NCBI GenBank assembly: GCA_038230975.1 | Contig: JBBRMF010000214.1 | Coordinates: 1 to 9,011, forward strand | Source: JANXVV01 sp038230975 | GTDB lineage: Bacteria; Planctomycetota; Phycisphaerae; Tepidisphaerales; Tepidisphaeraceae | DNA length: 9,011 bases | Reading direction: 5' to 3' | The notes under the pieces: generated by a model | Databases searched by the model: none | Told to the model about the DNA's origin: nothing | What the model saw: only the letters and a program-made list of their open reading frames with translations | Translations under genes and position numbers: made by a program | Shown: in pieces, positions 5,955 to 9,011 of the stretch | How the letters are laid out: each line of letters opens with the position of its first letter | Position numbering within the stretch: the stretch's first letter is position 1

Positions 5955-7007
5955 TTGAGTGATGTACTTGACCAATCTGAAGTGGACGCTCTTTTGGCAG
6001 CGGTGGACACCGGTGCAATGGACAAAGGGCCATCCCCTGATTCGGGCCAGCAGGTTTTTCGTGGCAGTGGTAACAGCAGTGGAGATTCAGACAATGAAGT
6101 CAATGTCGACGTCTATGATTTCAAACGCCCTGAACGCGTTTCGAAAGATCAGATGCGGGCGCTCGAAGGGCTTCATGAAGGGTTTGGTCGTAATTTCAGC
6201 GTCTCTCTGTCAGGGTACCTTCGAACGATCGTCGAAGTAACCGTCTCCAACCTCGAACAATTAACGTACAGCGAGTTTATCCACTCACTCCCGAACCCGA
6301 CCTGCTTCAATCTCTTGAAAGCAGAACAGCTTGACGGGCAGCTTTGCCTTGAAATCAGCCCGCTCATTTTGTATCCGATTATCGATCGTCTGCTCGGGGG
6401 ATCGAACGTGGATCTGTTTATTCCGCAGCGGCCTCTAACCCAGATTGAGCAGCGCCTCGTCCAGCGAATCACCGATCGGGCCACGCAACATCTTTCCGAA
6501 GCGTGGAGCAACCTGACCCCGATGACGTTTAGCGTCCAGGATTTTGAGAGCAATCCGCAGTTGGTTCAGATTGTTCCGCCGAATGAAACGGTGGTGGTGA
6601 TCGGTTTCGAGCTGAAGATGGGGAATCGGGCCGGCACGATGAGCCTGTGCATTCCGTATAATGTGATCGAACCGATCATGGGCACGCTGGCGAGCCAGAA
6701 CTGGTTTAGCTACCAGCGCAAGGGCGCGCAGGACGATCATATCCGCAAGCTCACCGGGAACGTTCACAATGCCCAGGTTGAAGTGCGCGGGTTTTTGGCG
6801 CGGACCACGATCAGTGTCAATGAGTTATTGTCGCTTCAGATCGGTGACATCATTACGACGGGGAAAGCCTGCAATTCCGATGTGGGCATTCAGGTGGAAG
6901 GAAAGAACAAGTTCATTGGCCGGGTCGGTCAACTTCATGGCAATCGGGCCATCCGCATCACCCGCGCCTGCCAGCAAGTGGTCGAGGATAAAGTAGAGAA
7001 GAAATGA
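5955..7007 (+). CDS. fliM: Flagellar motor switch protein FliM
   Basis: A 350-residue protein, close to the usual 330-350. The N-terminal SDVLDQSEVDALLAAVD is the conserved phospho-CheY-binding peptide and justifies the rare TTG start, backed by GGAGG seven bases upstream. A Gly/Ser-rich linker (25-50) leads to the CheC-like middle domain (about 55-240), with MRALEGLHEGFGRNFSVSLSGYLR, the family's LPNPTCF segment, IIDRLLGG (142-149) and RPLTQIEQRL (159-168). The C-terminal SpoA/FliN-like domain spans about 265-340. FliM forms the middle of the cytoplasmic C-ring with FliG and FliN and switches rotation direction when CheY-P binds. No other flagellar gene lies in the window, and the next gene, an unrelated protease, starts 140 bp downstream. 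The residues needed for CheY binding look intact, implying a chemotactic flagellated organism. Confidence 0.96.
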   Translation: MSDVLDQSEVDALLAAVDTGAMDKGPSPDSGQQVFRGSGNSSGDSDNEVNVDVYDFKRPERVSKDQMRALEGLHEGFGRNFSVSLSGYLRTIVEVTVSNLEQLTYSEFIHSLPNPTCFNLLKAEQLDGQLCLEISPLILYPIIDRLLGGSNVDLFIPQRPLTQIEQRLVQRITDRATQHLSEAWSNLTPMTFSVQDFESNPQLVQIVPPNETVVVIGFELKMGNRAGTMSLCIPYNVIEPIMGTLASQNWFSYQRKGAQDDHIRKLTGNVHNAQVEVRGFLARTTISVNELLSLQIGDIITTGKACNSDVGIQVEGKNKFIGRVGQLHGNRAIRITRACQQVVEDKVEKK

Positions 7008-7147
7008 AGTCGTGCCTGCGGACATTTTAAAAATCAACTGATTTAAGCTCAATCCATTGTAGAAGAATCCTGCGAATACCCGATTGGATTGTTAAGGTTG
7101 TCGGACCTAGTTCGACGACAGAAAAACAGCACCTTCGGAGACGCCAC

Positions 7148-7924
7148 ATGAGCCGCGCGCCTGGGATTCGATCATCTGGAGCATCGACGGGCGACCACGG
7201 CAGTACTGATCGCGATGCTCCGCCATTGGGATATCTCCAAAAATCCCAGGCTCCCCTTACCTGTCTCGTATTCCTTCTCCCGATGCTTATTTTGTATGAG
7301 GTGGGCACGCGCTATTTTGTGACTCAACCTGTCCTAGCGTTCGACAATATATTGCAGTTTTTTCAGTGGTTCGGAGCGGGTGGCAGATATCTGCCCGCAA
7401 TGGCCGTTCCGGCGATTCTTCTGGCGTGGCATATCGCTCGTAAGGATGAATGGGAACTGGACTTCGGAACCGCAGCGTGCATGGTTCTGGAAAGCATCGT
7501 CTGGTGCCTGCCGCTTTTCGCGTTGGATGCGTTATCAAAGAGTTACATTCCACTTCAGGCCGGCGGGCAACCCGCGGGGGAATGGCCGGAGATGATCGTA
7601 CTTTCGGTTGGAGCGGGAATCTACGAAGAACTGGTCTTCCGATTAGCCGCGTTTACGGTGCTTTCTATACTATTGGTAGATCTTTTGCGGATGCATCGCG
7701 GGTGGTCCATACCGCTAATGGTGGTACTATCGGCCCTCTTATTCGCAAAATACCATTACCAAGAGGGTGGAGAGCAATTTCTGTGGCAAACATTTGCGTT
7801 TCGAACAGGCGCAGGCATTTATTTTGGGGCGTTATTTTTTCGTCGCGGATTCGGTGTAACCTGCGGTTCACACGCCGCTTACGATATTCTTGCCGTACTA
7901 CTACCAGCGTTTTCAACGCGATAA
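7148..7924 (+). CDS. CPBP/CAAX-type intramembrane metalloprotease
   Basis: A 258-residue polytopic membrane protein. A hydrophilic N-tail (1-33) is followed by membrane segments near 36-58, 80-97, 108-128, 147-180 (partly), 188-203 and 222-254. The three diagnostic CPBP (ABI/Rce1) motifs are present: EELVFR (160-165, the EExxxR motif), FAKYH (199-203, the FxxxH motif) and HAAYD (242-246, the third motif's His with Asp). These residues hold the catalytic glutamate and metal-associated ligands inside the membrane. Family members cleave prenylated proteins in eukaryotes; in bacteria many act on peptides, bacteriocin self-immunity or stress signalling, and the substrate here is unknown. GGAG at 7137-7140, seven bases before ATG, supports the start. 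The gene is less GC-rich than its upstream neighbours, especially toward its 3' end. Confidence 0.88.
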   Translation: MSRAPGIRSSGASTGDHGSTDRDAPPLGYLQKSQAPLTCLVFLLPMLILYEVGTRYFVTQPVLAFDNILQFFQWFGAGGRYLPAMAVPAILLAWHIARKDEWELDFGTAACMVLESIVWCLPLFALDALSKSYIPLQAGGQPAGEWPEMIVLSVGAGIYEELVFRLAAFTVLSILLVDLLRMHRGWSIPLMVVLSALLFAKYHYQEGGEQFLWQTFAFRTGAGIYFGALFFRRGFGVTCGSHAAYDILAVLLPAFSTR

Positions 7925-7961
7925 TGCGGATTATTTTCTACTTTTCCGTCCGTGAATTTTC

Positions 7962-7967
7962 TATAAT
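7962..7967 (+). promoter_or_regulatory. TATAAT -10 box ahead of the structured leader
   Basis: A perfect TATAAT lies 38 bp after the protease stop in an A/T-rich stretch. The -35 region at the right distance (near 7939-7944, TACTTT) is weak. Transcription from about 7974 would produce a leader of roughly 215 bases before the DUF2617-like gene. Confidence 0.5.
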
Positions 7968-7973
7968 CCGTCG

Positions 7974-8188
7974 TCTTAACAATCCGCGACGTGCGGATGC
8001 CCAAGAGAATCAACTCGGCGGGCGGTCTTTTCGCAGGGAAGAACGATCTGACCGCAAGACAAACTCGTACGGGCACGAGAATAGTACCCCGCCTTGTAAC
8101 GCGGGACAGGTTCATCATTTGTATGATTTTCCTGTCTTCGGCCTTTTGAGGAGATTGCGATCTCCTCTAGAAAGAGCATGGACGCAAA
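7974..8188 (+). ncRNA. Candidate structured leader RNA or small RNA (six consecutive hairpins)
   Basis: This non-coding stretch contains six short inverted repeats in tandem. They are ATCCGC/GCGGAT (7982-7998); GCGGTC/GACCGC (8022-8055); CTCGT/ACGAG (8064-8079); CCCGC/GCGGG (8088-8105); GACAGG/CCTGTC enclosing ATCAT/ATGAT (8105-8136); and GAGGAGAT/ATCTCCTC closing a TGCG (UNCG-type) tetraloop (8148-8167). The last hairpin would bury a strong Shine-Dalgarno-like GAGGAG. A perfect -10 box lies just upstream, while the downstream ATG has only a weak ribosome site. It does not match tRNA, tmRNA, SRP or RNase P signatures that I can recognise. Whether it controls the next gene or is a separate RNA is inference. 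Confidence 0.5.
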
Positions 8189-8740
8189 ATGAGCCATCGA
8201 ACTAAACAACGTCGAAGTGGAGGGTTGACTCTCCTACTTTATCAGCGAACTCTCCATCCGGAGTTGTTCACGATCCTAGCCTCCGAAAAAATGAGCCGCC
8301 GCGCCTATGATGCGGAAATCTGGCTTGTCGAAGGCGGTCATGTGACCAGTTTCACTGCTGGCAAAAATACGCTTACGGAAGTCGTTTTCACGGGTTCCGA
8401 AGAGTATACCGATCGCGGTCTGATCCAGAAGGTTCCCTGCCGTGGTGAAAAGTACCACGAGATGCAGGCTGCCAACATTCGTTACATGATCAGCACGCAG
8501 GAAGAACAGTTGACGCAGACGCTGTATGACGCGACGAAGCATGAGATCGCGACTTACGCCGCCCGCCGCGAACTCATGATGGCAGAGACCCCTGCCACCG
8601 CAGAAAAAGGCGCGTCATTGGGTGTTCTTGACATCGAACGTCGAAGCCATGAACTGCTCGTTCAGAGCTTCCACCTGTTCGATGAAAACCTGATGGTTCT
8701 GAAAACCCAGGCCATCATCGAAGTGGTCAAGGGAACCTGA
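8189..8740 (+). CDS. DUF2617-like protein of unknown function
   Basis: A 183-residue soluble protein without signal peptide or membrane segments. The first 70 residues, with LLYQRTLHPELFTIL (16-30), RRAYDAEIWLVEGGHVTSF (37-55) and LTEVV (62-66), resemble the start of DUF2617, a family I know from planctomycetes and some other bacteria. No catalytic role is established. YHEMQAANIRYMISTQEE (89-106) and a glutamate-rich C-terminal helix follow, also as in the family. The start has no strong ribosome site at normal distance: AAAGAG lies about 13 bases away, and GAGGAG is about 35 bases upstream inside a hairpin. The frame is closed upstream by TAG at 8168, so 8189 is the first possible ATG. A tiny frame ATG-GAC-GCA-AAA-TGA (8178-8192) ends on this ATG. 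A strong terminator follows at 8785. Confidence 0.68.
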   Translation: MSHRTKQRRSGGLTLLLYQRTLHPELFTILASEKMSRRAYDAEIWLVEGGHVTSFTAGKNTLTEVVFTGSEEYTDRGLIQKVPCRGEKYHEMQAANIRYMISTQEEQLTQTLYDATKHEIATYAARRELMMAETPATAEKGASLGVLDIERRSHELLVQSFHLFDENLMVLKTQAIIEVVKGT

Positions 8741-8784
8741 TCCAATACGGTTTGCTCGCGCAGAATCAGTTGTCGGAAATTTCA

Positions 8785-8825
8785 AATAAGAAAGCGCGGT
8801 GAAGTATTCACCGCGCTTTCTTATT
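8785..8825. terminator. Strong symmetrical intrinsic terminator
   Basis: A perfect 19-bp stem (8785-8803 with 8807-8825) closes a 3-base loop GTA. The inner stem is GC-rich (GCGCGGTGAA) and the outer part is AAGAAA/TTTCTT, supplying a T-rich stretch on either strand. It lies 44 bp after the DUF2617-like stop codon and should end that transcript; its symmetry also allows termination of any gene entering from beyond 9011. Confidence 0.9.
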
Positions 8826-8854
8826 GGGTCTGCATTCCGAAAACGCTTTTTCGT

Positions 8855-9011
8855 CTGGTGCATTGTCATGCCTGGAAATTAGGGTAACTGTGGATCGGGT
8901 GCCACGGGTCGCGTTACTCCGAGACCTGTGATCTTCTGGCGCGGTATGAACACCGTTCTCGGAGTACCGCGACCCGTGGCACCCTAAATCCCAGCTTTGA
9001 CAATGCACTAG
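8855..9011. mobile_element. MITE-like long inverted repeat element, reaching the window edge
   Basis: The outer arms are 31 bases each (8855-8885 and 8981-9011). They begin CTGGTGCATTGTCA and, in reverse complement, CTAGTGCATTGTCA, and match at 25 of 31 positions. The inner arms are 28 bases (8897-8924 and 8957-8984), contain GGGTGCCACGGGTCGCG, and match at 27 of 28. A 32-base centre separates them. The left side carries 11 extra bases plus a duplicated GGGT between outer and inner arms. No transposase frame is present, so it fits a non-autonomous miniature element or a large REP/BIME-type repeat. The right end and any target-site duplication may lie past the window edge. Confidence 0.72.

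Noticed and set aside
7050..7091. CAATCC/GGATTG inverted repeat in the fliM-protease spacer
   Set aside because: Six-base arms 30 bases apart with no T-run; weak as terminator or operator.
7450..8205. 251-residue plus-strand frame spanning the end of the protease gene and the leader
   Set aside because: It overlaps the protease motifs in another frame, has an Arg-rich, domain-free translation, and runs through the hairpins; it looks like a chance open frame.
8808..9008. 66-residue minus-strand frame through the terminal palindrome
   Set aside because: It is created by the inverted repeat and terminator sequence; no ribosome site or family resemblance.

Overview
The window looks like a chromosomal segment of a Planctomycetota-type bacterium (moderate confidence). 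The basis is the mix of families: a secreted TIM-barrel isomerase/epimerase-like protein, a TadE/G-type surface protein, a DUF3748-like propeller protein, a DUF2617-like protein, a flagellar FliM outside any flagellar operon, and long intergenic inverted repeats. Coding density is moderate, genes are mostly single transcription units, and several are closed by strong hairpin terminators. No rRNA or tRNA gene, CRISPR array or recognisable transposase was seen.

Layout. Bases 3-568: the C-terminal part of a RelE/HigB-like toxin, cut by the window edge, overlaps by 4 bp an XRE-type antitoxin, so this is a toxin-first type II toxin-antitoxin pair. Bases 569-919: a non-coding stretch with two inverted repeats, a 10-bp tandem repeat and a possible promoter. 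Bases 920-1885: an exported xylose-isomerase-like TIM-barrel protein. Bases 1899-2032: an imperfect inverted repeat, then a bidirectional terminator serving the converging genes. Bases 2045-4595 (minus strand): a TadE/G-like protein with a C-terminal lectin-like beta domain, and upstream of it a beta-propeller protein. Bases 4596-4802: the divergent intergenic region. Bases 4803-5852: a SAM-dependent O-methyltransferase with a GTG start. Bases 5955-7007: fliM with a TTG start. Bases 7148-7924: a CPBP/CAAX-type intramembrane protease. Bases 7925-8188: a non-coding stretch with a TATAAT box followed by about six consecutive hairpins, ending at a DUF2617-like gene (8189-8740). Bases 8785-8825: a terminator with a perfect 19-bp stem. 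Bases 8855-9011: a 157-bp near-palindromic element resembling a MITE, reaching the window edge.

The genes do not form one pathway. The toxin and antitoxin work as a pair. The two minus-strand genes could be co-transcribed, but a 157-bp gap separates them. The most interesting signal is the hairpin-rich leader before the DUF2617-like gene, which could be a cis-regulatory RNA or an independent small RNA. Next are the terminal palindromic element and the fusion of a Tad-type membrane anchor to a lectin-like domain.
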